DNA from: JABDIP01 sp965227455
Lineage (GTDB): Bacteria > Pseudomonadota > Alphaproteobacteria > DSM-16000 > Inquilinaceae
Assembly: GCA_965227455.1 (NCBI GenBank)
Contig: OZ245752.1
Coordinates: 3,720,001 to 3,784,000, forward strand
Direction: 5' to 3'
DNA: 64,000 nucleotides
Below, piece after piece: positions 26,119 to 34,328 of this stretch (position 1 is its first letter; each line of letters begins with the position of its first letter). The position numbers were made by a program, and so were the translations under genes. Below the pieces are notes generated by a model. It saw nothing but the letters and a program-made list of their open reading frames with translations, was not told where the DNA came from and searched no databases.

Positions 26119-27054
26119 CTAGGGCATCGCGACGGATTCCACCGCCTCCTTGAGGATCTCCGCACTACGGGTCAGTGCTGCGCCCTCGTCTGCGTCCAGT
26201 AGCGGCTGCAGATCGGCGACCACGCCGCCGGCGCCGATCACCCGCGGCAGCGACAGGGCGACGTCGGCCACCGGCCCGACCTGATCGGTGACCATGGAGA
26301 CCGCCAGCACGGCGCGCTCATCCGCCTCGATACATTGCGCGATGCGCGCGATGCCGCCGCCGATGCCGTAGTAGGTGGCGCCCTTGCCGTCGATGATGCG
26401 ATAGGCAGCCCGGCGCACCCCGGTGTCGATTTCAGCCCGGATCCCAGGGGTCAGCGGCCGGCCGATCGCCTCGGCGAAGTCGGCCACCGGCGCGTTGCCG
26501 GCGATCGCACCGGCCCAGCACAGGACCTCGCTGTCGCCGTGCTCGCCCAGCACGTAGGCATGCACCGATTTCGGTGAGAGCCCCAGATGGTTGCCCAGCA
26601 GGGCCCGGAACCGCGCGGTGTCGAGCACCGTGCCGGAGCCGATCACCCGGCCCGGCGGCAGCCCGCTGATCCGTGCTGCGATCTGCGTCATCACGTCGAC
26701 CGGATTGGTAGCCACCAGCAGCACGGCATCCGGTGCCGCCGCCAGGACCTGGGGAATGATCGCGGCAAAGACCTGGGCGTTGCGGGCCAGAAGGTCGAGC
26801 CGGCTCTCCCCGGGCTTCTGGCTGACGCCGGCCGCAAGCACCACGATCCCGGCCCCGTCGAGATCCGGATAATCGCCGGCCCGGACCGGCAGCGGATAGG
26901 CAAACGGCGTGGCATGGGTGATGTCCTGGGCCTGGGCTTCCGAAAGCTTGTGATCCAGATCCACAAGGACAATCTCCCGGCCCACTCCGCGCATGACCAT
27001 GGCGTATGCCGATGTCGCACCGACCATTCCCGCGCCAACCACACCGATTTTCAT
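26119..27054 (-). CDS. ldh: L-lactate dehydrogenase (LDH/MDH family)
   Basis: A 311-residue NAD-dependent 2-hydroxyacid dehydrogenase, started at ATG 27054 (MKIGVVGAGMVGATSAYAMV). Key residues: the GxGxxG nucleotide fold, PGESRLDLLARN with the catalytic-loop Arg, NPVDVMT, the proton-relay His in LGEHGDSEV and the ATYYGIGGGIARI region. The discriminating position before the loop Arg fits lactate better than malate dehydrogenase. It is divergent from the DeoR regulator with a 91-base gap, so it may belong to the same regulon as the galactoside genes. Confidence 0.85.
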   Translation of the reverse strand: MKIGVVGAGMVGATSAYAMVMRGVGREIVLVDLDHKLSEAQAQDITHATPFAYPLPVRAGDYPDLDGAGIVVLAAGVSQKPGESRLDLLARNAQVFAAIIPQVLAAAPDAVLLVATNPVDVMTQIAARISGLPPGRVIGSGTVLDTARFRALLGNHLGLSPKSVHAYVLGEHGDSEVLCWAGAIAGNAPVADFAEAIGRPLTPGIRAEIDTGVRRAAYRIIDGKGATYYGIGGGIARIAQCIEADERAVLAVSMVTDQVGPVADVALSLPRVIGAGGVVADLQPLLDADEGAALTRSAEILKEAVESVAMP

Positions 27055-27114
27055 CCAAGCCACCCCATGGTTGCATCGCCGTAACCGCCGCCTCGGACTT
27101 TCCGAGTTTTTCGA

Positions 27115-27131
27115 TTGACAGCAAATAGAAA
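27115..27131. promoter_or_regulatory. Putative DeoR operator / -35 region upstream of deoR and ldh
   Basis: TTGACAGCAAATAGAAA in the ldh-deoR intergenic region, with CAAATAGAAA at 27122-27131. The identical 10-mer recurs at 32181-32190 in the promoter of the ABC transporter operon, again just after a TTGNCA hexamer. It is the likely shared regulatory element. No good -10 box is evident here. Confidence 0.45.
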
Positions 27132-27145
27132 AAAATGGAAAGCAG

Positions 27146-27925
27146 ATGGCCATGCCATCGCTGCAAGCTACACTGCGCCACCAGGCCATCGCGGAAATTC
27201 TACAGCGCGAAGGCAACGTGCATGTGACGGAGATGGCCGAACGTCTCGGCGTCTCGGCGGTGACGGTGCGCGCCGATCTCGACTATCTGGAATCCCAGCA
27301 GGCGCTGCGGCGCACCCGCGGCGGTGCCGTGCCGGTGCGGCCGCGCCGCTACGAAATGCCGCTGGAGCTGACCAGCCAGACCAATGCCGACGCCAAGAAG
27401 CGCATTGGCCGGACCGGTGCGGAAATGGTGCGCAGCGGCGACACGGTGATCATCGATGTCGGCAGCACGACCACCGAGTTGGCCAAGGCGCTGGCCCGGG
27501 ACCTGACCGACGTGGTGGTCGTCACCAATGCCCTGAACATCGCGCTGGCGCTGGAAAACCACCCCGGCGTCACCGTGGTGGTGACCGGCGGCACCCTGAG
27601 GCCGTTGCAGCATTCGCTGGTGGCGCCTTTCGCCTCCCTGCTGTTGCGCGAGGTGAATGCCGATATCGCCTTCATCGGCTGCAACGGCGTCGATCCGGAA
27701 AAGGGGTTCACCAACACCAATCTGGATGAGGCGGAGGTCAAGCACGCCATGATCGCCGCCGCCCGGCGGGTCATCTTCCTGTGCGACCACAGCAAGCTGT
27801 TGAATGTCGCAACGGCTCGGGTCGCGCCGCTGAACCAGGCCGACATCCTGGTCACCGATGACGAGGCGGCACCCGATGCGGTGCGACGCCTGCGCAAGGC
27901 CGGCATCGAGGTGATGGTGGCGTAG
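27146..27925 (+). CDS. DeoR/GlpR-family transcriptional regulator
   Basis: A 259-residue repressor of the sugar-phosphate-sensing DeoR class. The N-terminal helix-turn-helix is RHQAIAEILQREGNVHVTEM followed by LGVSAVTVRADLDYLE. The C-terminal sensor has DVGSTTTELAKAL, NALNIALALENHPGVTVVVT, IGCNGVDPEKGFTNTN and CDHSKLLN. It precedes the beta-galactosidase, galT and galK genes by 163 bases, so it is likely the local regulator, responding to a sugar phosphate. GGAA lies 7 bases before the ATG. Confidence 0.92.
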   Translation: MAMPSLQATLRHQAIAEILQREGNVHVTEMAERLGVSAVTVRADLDYLESQQALRRTRGGAVPVRPRRYEMPLELTSQTNADAKKRIGRTGAEMVRSGDTVIIDVGSTTTELAKALARDLTDVVVVTNALNIALALENHPGVTVVVTGGTLRPLQHSLVAPFASLLLREVNADIAFIGCNGVDPEKGFTNTNLDEAEVKHAMIAAARRVIFLCDHSKLLNVATARVAPLNQADILVTDDEAAPDAVRRLRKAGIEVMVA

Positions 27926-27927
27926 CC

Positions 27928-27971
27928 GGCATCGCGGCATGGTCGGTCCTCTCCGGGACCGTATCGATGCC
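27928..27971 (+). terminator. Stem-loop after deoR
   Basis: Outer stem GGCATCG/CGATGCC and inner stem CGGTCC/GGACCG, with unpaired bases between. It starts 2 bases past the deoR stop and 117 bases before the beta-galactosidase. There is no T run; it could be a weak terminator or a processing site. Confidence 0.3.
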
Positions 27972-28088
27972 AGCGAAAGAAATACAAAATCTTGACAAAA
28001 AATCGTAAAGCGAGTGACGTGGCCGCCCGCGGAGGTCCACAGTCCTGGGACTTGAAGAACCGGACCGGCGGCGGCTGGGGACGAGTCC

Positions 28089-30026
28089 ATGTTGGGCGTT
28101 TGCTATTATCCGGAACACTGGCCCGAGGCGGATTGGGCCGATGATGCGCGGCGCATGGCGGCCCTTGGCATCCGCTATGTCCGCATCGGTGAATTCGCCT
28201 GGAGCCGAATCGAACCGGAACGCGACCGCTACGATTGGGGCTGGCTCGACCGGGCGCTGCAAACGCTCGGCGATGCCGGCCTGAAAGTGGTGCTGGGCAC
28301 GCCGACGGCGACGCCCCCGAAATGGCTGATCGACCAGTATCCGGACATCCTTCCGGTGGATGCCGACGGCCGCTCGCGGCGTTTCGGATCGCGCCGCCAC
28401 TACTGCTTTTCCAGCCCGACCTATCGTATCGAGTCGGTGCGCATCGTGACCGCGCTCGCCGAACGTTACGGCCGGCACGACGCCGTCGCGGGCTGGCAGA
28501 CCGATAACGAATTCGGCTGCCACGACACGGTGCTCAGCTTCTCCGACGCCGCGTGCCGGGCCTTCCGCGACTATCTGAAGGAGCGCTACGGCACGGTCGA
28601 GGCGCTGAACCAGGCCTGGGGCAATGTCTTCTGGTCGATGGAGTACCGGACCTGGGATGAGATCGACCTGCCGACCATGGCGGTGACTCAGGCCAACCCC
28701 TCCCACATGCTGGACTATCGCCGCTTCGCCTCGGAGCAGATCGACCGCTTCAACCGGTCCCAGATCGCCATCGTCCGACGGCATTCGCCGGACCGGTTCA
28801 TCACCCATAACTTCATGGGATTCTTCCTCGACTTCGACCATTTCCGGGTCGGCGAACCGTTGGATTTCGCGGCCTGGGACAGCTATCCGCTGGGCTTCAC
28901 CGAACGCTCGCGGCTGGATGACGAGACCAAGATCCGCTATGCGGAATCCGGCCATCCCGACATCGCCGCCTGGCATCACGACCTCTACCGCGCCGTCGGG
29001 CGCGGACGCTTCTGGGTCATGGAACAGCAGCCGGGCCCGGTGAACTGGGCCGCCTGGAACCCCTCACCCGCCCCCGGCATGGTCCGGCTGTGGACCTGGG
29101 AGGCGCTGGCCCATGGCGCGGAGGTGGTGTCCTATTTCCGCTGGCGGCAGGCACCCTTCGCCCAGGAGCACATGCATACCGGCCTGCACCGGCCGGACGG
29201 TTCGCTGGATGTCGGCGGCGAGGAGGCCGGGCAGGTCGGCGAGGAACTCGGCGGGCTCGATCTGCCCGACAGCGCCCAGGCGCCGGCGGCCCTGGTCTTC
29301 GATTATGAGGCCTGCTGGATCTGCGAGATCCAGCCGCAGGGCCAGGATTTCGACTATCTGGCGTCGGTGTTCGACTGGTACTCGGCCCTGCGGCGCCGCG
29401 GGCTGGATGTCGACATGGTGCCGCCCGGCGCGCCGCTGGACGGCTACAAGCTGGTCGTGGTGCCGACCCTGCCCTATGTCTCCGACGCGGCGGCCGCTGC
29501 ATTCCGCGCTTTCGAGGGCGTGACGCTGTTCGGGCCGCGCACCGGCTCCAAGACCGAGAGCTTCCGCATACCGGAGAACTTGCCGCCTGGGCCATTGGCC
29601 GAACTGCTGCCGGTCAGGGTCAATCGCGTGGCAAGCCTGCGACCCGGCTTGGAGCAGGGTGTCGTCTGGGGCAATCGCCGCTTCGCCGCCCAGCGCTGGG
29701 CCGAGGATCTGGAGACCGGGCTCGAACCCCTTGCCCGCTTCGAGGCCGGTGGGCCAGCGCTGGTCGCCGAGGGCGGGCGGCATTACCTGGCCTGCTGGCC
29801 CGACGCGGCATTCCTGGAGGCCATGGTCGATCACCTGACCGGTGCGGCCGGGCTGGATGCCAGGACGCTTCCCCGCGATCTGCGCCTGCGCAGCCGTGGC
29901 ACCCTGCACTTCGCCTTCAATTACGGCGCCGATCCGATTGATGTGCCGGCCCCCGACGGCGCGACCTTCCGGCTCGGGCAAAGACGCCTGGCCGGCCACG
30001 ACGTCGCCGTATGGACCCTGCCATGA
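28089..30026 (+). CDS. Beta-galactosidase, glycoside hydrolase family 42
   Basis: Hydrolyses terminal beta-D-galactosides. The 645-residue protein has no signal peptide, so it is cytoplasmic and acts on imported galactosides. The GH42 TIM barrel opens MLGVCYYPEHWPEADWADDA. The acid/base Glu141 is in WQTDNEFGCHD and the nucleophile Glu312 is in FWVMEQQPGPVNW. A trimerisation domain and small C-terminal beta domain follow. Its stop overlaps galT (ATGA at 30023), so product release and galactose activation are coupled. An upstream TTGACA at 27992 may be a -35 box. Confidence 0.94.
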   Translation: MLGVCYYPEHWPEADWADDARRMAALGIRYVRIGEFAWSRIEPERDRYDWGWLDRALQTLGDAGLKVVLGTPTATPPKWLIDQYPDILPVDADGRSRRFGSRRHYCFSSPTYRIESVRIVTALAERYGRHDAVAGWQTDNEFGCHDTVLSFSDAACRAFRDYLKERYGTVEALNQAWGNVFWSMEYRTWDEIDLPTMAVTQANPSHMLDYRRFASEQIDRFNRSQIAIVRRHSPDRFITHNFMGFFLDFDHFRVGEPLDFAAWDSYPLGFTERSRLDDETKIRYAESGHPDIAAWHHDLYRAVGRGRFWVMEQQPGPVNWAAWNPSPAPGMVRLWTWEALAHGAEVVSYFRWRQAPFAQEHMHTGLHRPDGSLDVGGEEAGQVGEELGGLDLPDSAQAPAALVFDYEACWICEIQPQGQDFDYLASVFDWYSALRRRGLDVDMVPPGAPLDGYKLVVVPTLPYVSDAAAAAFRAFEGVTLFGPRTGSKTESFRIPENLPPGPLAELLPVRVNRVASLRPGLEQGVVWGNRRFAAQRWAEDLETGLEPLARFEAGGPALVAEGGRHYLACWPDAAFLEAMVDHLTGAAGLDARTLPRDLRLRSRGTLHFAFNYGADPIDVPAPDGATFRLGQRRLAGHDVAVWTLP

Positions 30027-31084
30027 CCGAGGCCATGAAACCGCACCGCCGCCATCACAAGAAGGCCGATGGCCGCAACCTCTACCTCTATGGCTGGAAG
30101 CCGCACACGCTGGAGCCGACGGTGGAGATCGAACCGGTGCCGCCGGCCGATCCGCATTGCCGCTGGCATCCTTTCCGCCGCGAATGGGTGACCTATGCCG
30201 CCCATCGGCAGGCGCGAACCTTCAAGCCGCCGGCGGAATACTGCCCGCTCTGCCCGACCCAGCCCGGCGGGTTCGCCGGCGAGATCCCCTTCGCCGATTT
30301 CGAGGTGGCGGTCTTCGAGAACCGCTTCCCCGGCTTCCACGCCAACGCGGCCAGCGCGCCGGACCTGCCGGTGGAAACGACGGCGGCGCGCGGGACTTGC
30401 GAGGTGGTGGTCTTCCGGCCCCGGCATCATGGCGATCTGGCCGGGCTGACCCAGGAGCGCCGGGAGCTGCTGGTCCATGCCTGGGCCGACCGCTATGTGG
30501 ACCTGCTGGGGCAGCCGCATGTGCAATGCGTGCTGCCGTTCGAAAACAAGGGCGAGGAGGTCGGCGTCACCCTGCACCACCCCCATGGTCAGATCTACGC
30601 CTTCCCCTGGGTGCCGCCGGTGCAGCAGGCAGCCGTCACGACGTTCCGGGAGGGTCCGGAGTTGGCCCGGCTGCTCGACCGCATGGGCGATGCCTACACG
30701 GTATGCGCGCGCGACAGCATGGTGGCCTTCGTACCGCCCTTCGCCCGCTTCCCCTACGAGGTGTGGATCGCGCCACGCCGGCCGCTGCCCGGCCCCTGGG
30801 ACATGACGGCGGAAGAGATCACCGATTACGCCGCACTGCTGGGCGAACTGGTCTCCCGATATGACGGGCTGTTCGACCGGTCCTTCCCCTATATCATGTC
30901 GCTGCACGCGGCCCCGAAAGGCGAGGAGAAGACCTTCCACTTCCACACCCAGTTCTACCCGCCGCTGCGCACGGCGGAGAAACTCAAATACCTGGCTGGC
31001 GTCGAGCAGGCCGGCGGCGCCTTCCTGATGGACGCGCTGCCGGAGGAGACGGCGGCGCGGCTGCGCGACGTGGCGGTTCCATGA
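30023..31084 (+). CDS. galT: Galactose-1-phosphate uridylyltransferase
   Basis: Leloir pathway enzyme exchanging UMP between UDP-glucose and galactose 1-phosphate. I start it at ATG 30023, which overlaps the beta-galactosidase stop; 353 residues. The active-site HxHxQ motif is LHHPHGQIYAF, with the nucleophile expected at His188. A zinc site with CPLCPTQPGGF is visible near residue 74, and the C-terminal half has HFHTQFYPPLRT. It overlaps galK by 4 bases. Confidence 0.95.
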   Translation: MTEAMKPHRRHHKKADGRNLYLYGWKPHTLEPTVEIEPVPPADPHCRWHPFRREWVTYAAHRQARTFKPPAEYCPLCPTQPGGFAGEIPFADFEVAVFENRFPGFHANAASAPDLPVETTAARGTCEVVVFRPRHHGDLAGLTQERRELLVHAWADRYVDLLGQPHVQCVLPFENKGEEVGVTLHHPHGQIYAFPWVPPVQQAAVTTFREGPELARLLDRMGDAYTVCARDSMVAFVPPFARFPYEVWIAPRRPLPGPWDMTAEEITDYAALLGELVSRYDGLFDRSFPYIMSLHAAPKGEEKTFHFHTQFYPPLRTAEKLKYLAGVEQAGGAFLMDALPEETAARLRDVAVP

Positions 31085-32148
31085 GCGGGGTGTTCCAGAC
31101 GGTATTCGGCCGGGCGCCGGACGTTGAGGAGCAGGCGCCGGCCCGCGCCAACCTTCTCGGCGAACATACCGACTACAATGACGGCTTCGTCCTGCCGACG
31201 CCGCTGGCCTACAGGACGGTGGTCGAAGCCGGTGCCGACGAAAGCGCCACCGGCGGCACGCTGACCATGCACGCGGCACAGTTCGGCGAGACGGTCGAGC
31301 GTCGGATCGGCGAGCCGCGGCGCGGCGACTGGACCGACTATGTCCTGGGATCGGTTTCCGTGCTCGCCGAGCAGGGCATCGCAGTGCCGCCGATGCGCCT
31401 GGCCGTCGACAGCGACGTGCCGATGGGGGCCGGCATCTCGTCTTCCGCCGCCCTGGAGGTCTCCGTCCTGCGCGCGGTGCGCGCCCTGCTGCGGATCGAT
31501 ATCGACGACGTCACCATCGCCCGGCTGGGCCAGCAGGCCGAGAACAACTACGTTGGCATGCAATGCGGCATCATGGACCAGATGGTCTCGTCCCTTGGCA
31601 CGCCGGGAAAGGCCCTGTTCCTGGATACCCGCGACCTGACGACGGACCTGGTCGACCTGCCGGCCGACGAGCGGGTCGCCATCATCCATTGCGGCGTGGC
31701 GCATAAGCTGACCGAGGGCGGCTACAATACCCGCCGGCAGGAATGCGAGGCCGCCTGTGCGGCGCTTGGCGTCGGCAGCCTGCGGGCCATTGGCGTGGAT
31801 CAATTGGACCGCCTCGACGGGCTGCCCGAACCGCTGAACCGCCGGGCCCGCCATGTGGTGACGGAGAACCAGCGCGTCCTCGACGGCGTTGCGGCGCTCC
31901 GGGCCGGCGATATCGTCCGCTTCGGCGCGCTGATGAACGACAGCCACCGCTCTCAGCGTGACGATTACGAAGTCTCCATTCCGGAGATCGATGCGTTGGC
32001 GGAGTCGGCACAGCGCCACGGCGCCATCGGCGCCCGCCTCACCGGCGGCGGCTTCGGGGGATCGATCGTCGCCCTGGTTCCGAGCGCCGCCTATGACGAC
32101 TGGCTCGCCAAGGTGCTGGCCGACAGGCCGGCGGCAAAGCCGATCTGA
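31081..32148 (+). CDS. galK: Galactokinase
   Basis: Phosphorylates alpha-D-galactose at C1 with ATP. A 355-residue GHMP kinase with the galactokinase signature (ARANLLGEHTDYNDGFVLP), the phosphate loop VPMGAGISSSAALEVS, the catalytic-base region MQCGIMDQMVSSLG and the C-terminal GARLTGGGFGGSIVAL. No galE or galM lies in the operon, so the epimerase must be elsewhere. It is the last of three overlapping galactoside genes. Confidence 0.95.
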   Translation: MSGVFQTVFGRAPDVEEQAPARANLLGEHTDYNDGFVLPTPLAYRTVVEAGADESATGGTLTMHAAQFGETVERRIGEPRRGDWTDYVLGSVSVLAEQGIAVPPMRLAVDSDVPMGAGISSSAALEVSVLRAVRALLRIDIDDVTIARLGQQAENNYVGMQCGIMDQMVSSLGTPGKALFLDTRDLTTDLVDLPADERVAIIHCGVAHKLTEGGYNTRRQECEAACAALGVGSLRAIGVDQLDRLDGLPEPLNRRARHVVTENQRVLDGVAALRAGDIVRFGALMNDSHRSQRDDYEVSIPEIDALAESAQRHGAIGARLTGGGFGGSIVALVPSAAYDDWLAKVLADRPAAKPI

Positions 32149-32172
32149 GGCCGATTCAGCGCCAGCTTCATA

Positions 32173-32202
32173 TTGTCATACAAATAGAAATTCGCGTATC
32201 AT
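32173..32202 (+). promoter_or_regulatory. Putative promoter of the sugar ABC transporter operon
   Basis: -35 TTGTCA (32173-32178) and -10 TATCAT (32197-32202) with an 18-base spacer. The spacer contains CAAATAGAAA (32181-32190), the 10-mer also found upstream of deoR. Binding there would block RNA polymerase, consistent with repression by the DeoR protein. Confidence 0.5.
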
Positions 32203-32292
32203 CTCTGCGCTGATCGGTTGCGGTCGGCCACCGTGATCATGCCGTTCACTGCATGGTCCGATACCTGGAACACCAGGATCAGGGAGGAATCG

Positions 32293-32388
32293 ATGCAAGA
32301 CGAGCGGGTGCCCGGGCCTGTGTTCCGGCTCACCCTCTACGTATACGCTAGCGCGTGCATATGCCTGGACAAAGGCGATCCTGACTGA
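32293..32388 (+). CDS. Possible 31-codon leader peptide
   Basis: ATG 32293 follows a near-perfect Shine-Dalgarno (AGGGAGGAATCG). The frame encodes 31 residues (MQDERVPGPVFRLTLYVYAS, then ACICLDKGDPD) and its TGA overlaps the ATG of the transporter ATPase (TGATG). The ATPase itself has only a weak AAAGG site, so its translation may depend on re-initiation from this short frame. The peptide is not recognisable. Confidence 0.4.
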   Translation: MQDERVPGPVFRLTLYVYASACICLDKGDPD

Positions 32389-33191
32389 TGCCGCCGTCCG
32401 GCGAGCCGGCGGACGCCACCGGAAAATCCTTTGAGCATGTCGTCCGGCTGGACGACGTCTCGATGCATTTCGGCAATGTCCGGGCCTTGTCCCATGTCTC
32501 GATGGCGGTCGGCCGAAACGAGATCGTCGGCTTGCTGGGCGACAACGGCGCCGGCAAATCGACCCTGATCAAGATCATGACCGGGGTGCAGAAACCGACC
32601 GCCGGCGATCTGTATGTGCGCGACGAGCGGATCGACTGGAGCACCTATTCGGTCCAGAAGGCCCATGCACTGCGTTTCGAGACGGTCTATCAGGAATCGT
32701 CGCTGTGCGAGAAGCAGCCGCTGTGGCGGAATTTCTTCGTCGGCCGGCAGATTACCAACCGCTTCGGCTTCATCGACGTTAAGAAGCAGAAGGAGATCGC
32801 CCAGGACATCCTGCTCAACGCAATCGGCTTTCGCGGCGAGGGGATCACCGTCGACTCGAAGGTCAGCGACCTGTCGGGCGGCGAGCGCCAAGGCATCTCG
32901 ATCGGCCGGGCGATGTATTTCGACGCCGACCTGATCATACTCGACGAACCGACGGTGGCGCTGGCCGTGAAGGAGGTGCGTAAGGTCCTCGACTTCGTCC
33001 GCGGCATCAAGGAGTCGGGCCGTGCCTGCGTCTACATCGAGCACAATCTGGCGCATGTCTATGAGGTCGCCGACCGGCTCATCATCCTTGACCGCGGCGA
33101 GGTGGTGGCTGAGCTCACCCGCGGCGAACTCAGCCTGCCGGACCTGACGCAATACCTGATCGACCTGCAAGAGAAGCGGGCGCATGGCTGA
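32388..33191 (+). CDS. Sugar ABC transporter ATP-binding protein (single-domain, FrcA-like)
   Basis: A 267-residue ATPase of the CUT2 (ribose/fructose) class, with one nucleotide-binding domain rather than the tandem pair of RbsA. Walker A is GDNGAGKSTLIKIM, the Q-loop region is FETVYQESSLCEKQ, the signature is DLSGGERQGISIGR and Walker B is LIILDEPTVAL. It overlaps the permease start by 8 bases. Together with the next two genes it forms a complete importer. Galactose or a related sugar is the likely cargo, judging only from the neighbouring gal genes. Confidence 0.9.
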   Translation: MPPSGEPADATGKSFEHVVRLDDVSMHFGNVRALSHVSMAVGRNEIVGLLGDNGAGKSTLIKIMTGVQKPTAGDLYVRDERIDWSTYSVQKAHALRFETVYQESSLCEKQPLWRNFFVGRQITNRFGFIDVKKQKEIAQDILLNAIGFRGEGITVDSKVSDLSGGERQGISIGRAMYFDADLIILDEPTVALAVKEVRKVLDFVRGIKESGRACVYIEHNLAHVYEVADRLIILDRGEVVAELTRGELSLPDLTQYLIDLQEKRAHG

Positions 33192-34284
33192 CATCCGGAT
33201 CAAGTCGCACCTGTCGGTATGGGAGCGCTTCGAGGGGCTGCCGGTTCTGCTGGCCCTGATGCTGATCATCGGCATCTTCATGATCACCGCGCCGCGCAGC
33301 TTCCTGGGCGTGCGGATCTACATGTCGTTCTTCGCCACGGTGCCGCCGCCCTTGATCCTCGGTCTCGGGCTGACCCTGGTGATCGCCGCCGGTGAGATCG
33401 ATCTCTCCTTCCCGTCGGTGGTCAAGATGTCCGGCATCGTCTTCGCCATGCTGACCAAGTTCGTCGCCTTTCCGCTGGATGTCGGCGCCGATGGCATTGT
33501 CGGCAGCGAGGGCGTGACCAACATCCTGCCCTGGCTGTTCTTCCTGGCCGCGGTCGCCGTGGGAGCGTTGATCGGCCTGTTGAACGGCCTGCTGGTCACG
33601 GTGATCGGAATCCCGTCGATCATCGCCACGCTCGCCGCGCTGTTCGTCTTCGAGGGTCTGTCGATCATCATCGGCAGCGGCCAGCAATACAGCCTGCGCG
33701 GCATCGACGAGTATGCCGTGCACCAGGTCCTGACCGGCCGCATCGGCATCGTGCCGGTGCAGGCGCTGTGGGCGGTGCTGGGTGCGGTCGTGGTGTGGTT
33801 CATCCTCAACCGCCACCGCTTCGGCGAGCATCTGATGTTCATCGGCGACAACGAAAACGTGGCCCGGGTGGTCGGCGTCAACGTCAAGCGTGAGAAGATC
33901 AAGCTGTTCACCCTGATGGGCGCCCTGGGCGCCGTTGCCGGGGTGATGGTGACGCTGGAGAACAAGAACTTCTACACGACCCAGGGCACCGCCTTCCTGC
34001 TGATCGTCATGGCCGCCGTTTTTATAGGCGGCACCGCGATCTCCGGCGGCAAGGGCAACGTGCCCGGCACCTTCTTCGGCTCCTATATGGTCGGCTGCAT
34101 CGAGGCCGGGATCATCTCCAGCGGCCTTGGCGGCTTCTGGACCCGGCTGGTGGTCGGCCTGGTCTTCCTGGCGGCGGTGATCTTCCACCTGGCCATCGAG
34201 ACGCCGGCGCGCTTCCGCCAGCTCGCCGGGCTGCGATTCCCGGCGGGCACCCTGCTCGCCCGGCGCTTCAAACCGCCTGGATAG
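33184..34284 (+). CDS. Sugar ABC transporter permease (RbsC/FrcC-like)
   Basis: A 366-residue inner-membrane permease of the CUT2 class with about eight to ten hydrophobic segments, among them LPVLLALMLIIGIFMI, PPLILGLGLTLVIAAGEIDL, FLAAVAVGALIGLLNGLLVT and VVGLVFLAAVIFHLAIE. The ISGGKGNVPGTFFG loop is the conserved cytoplasmic segment that docks the ATPase. It overlaps the ATPase gene, and the binding-protein gene follows after 44 bases. Confidence 0.9.
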   Translation: MADIRIKSHLSVWERFEGLPVLLALMLIIGIFMITAPRSFLGVRIYMSFFATVPPPLILGLGLTLVIAAGEIDLSFPSVVKMSGIVFAMLTKFVAFPLDVGADGIVGSEGVTNILPWLFFLAAVAVGALIGLLNGLLVTVIGIPSIIATLAALFVFEGLSIIIGSGQQYSLRGIDEYAVHQVLTGRIGIVPVQALWAVLGAVVVWFILNRHRFGEHLMFIGDNENVARVVGVNVKREKIKLFTLMGALGAVAGVMVTLENKNFYTTQGTAFLLIVMAAVFIGGTAISGGKGNVPGTFFGSYMVGCIEAGIISSGLGGFWTRLVVGLVFLAAVIFHLAIETPARFRQLAGLRFPAGTLLARRFKPPG

Positions 34285-34328
34285 CAAGTCCCCCAATCCC
34301 AACGACGAAAGCAAGGGAGGATAAGAGC

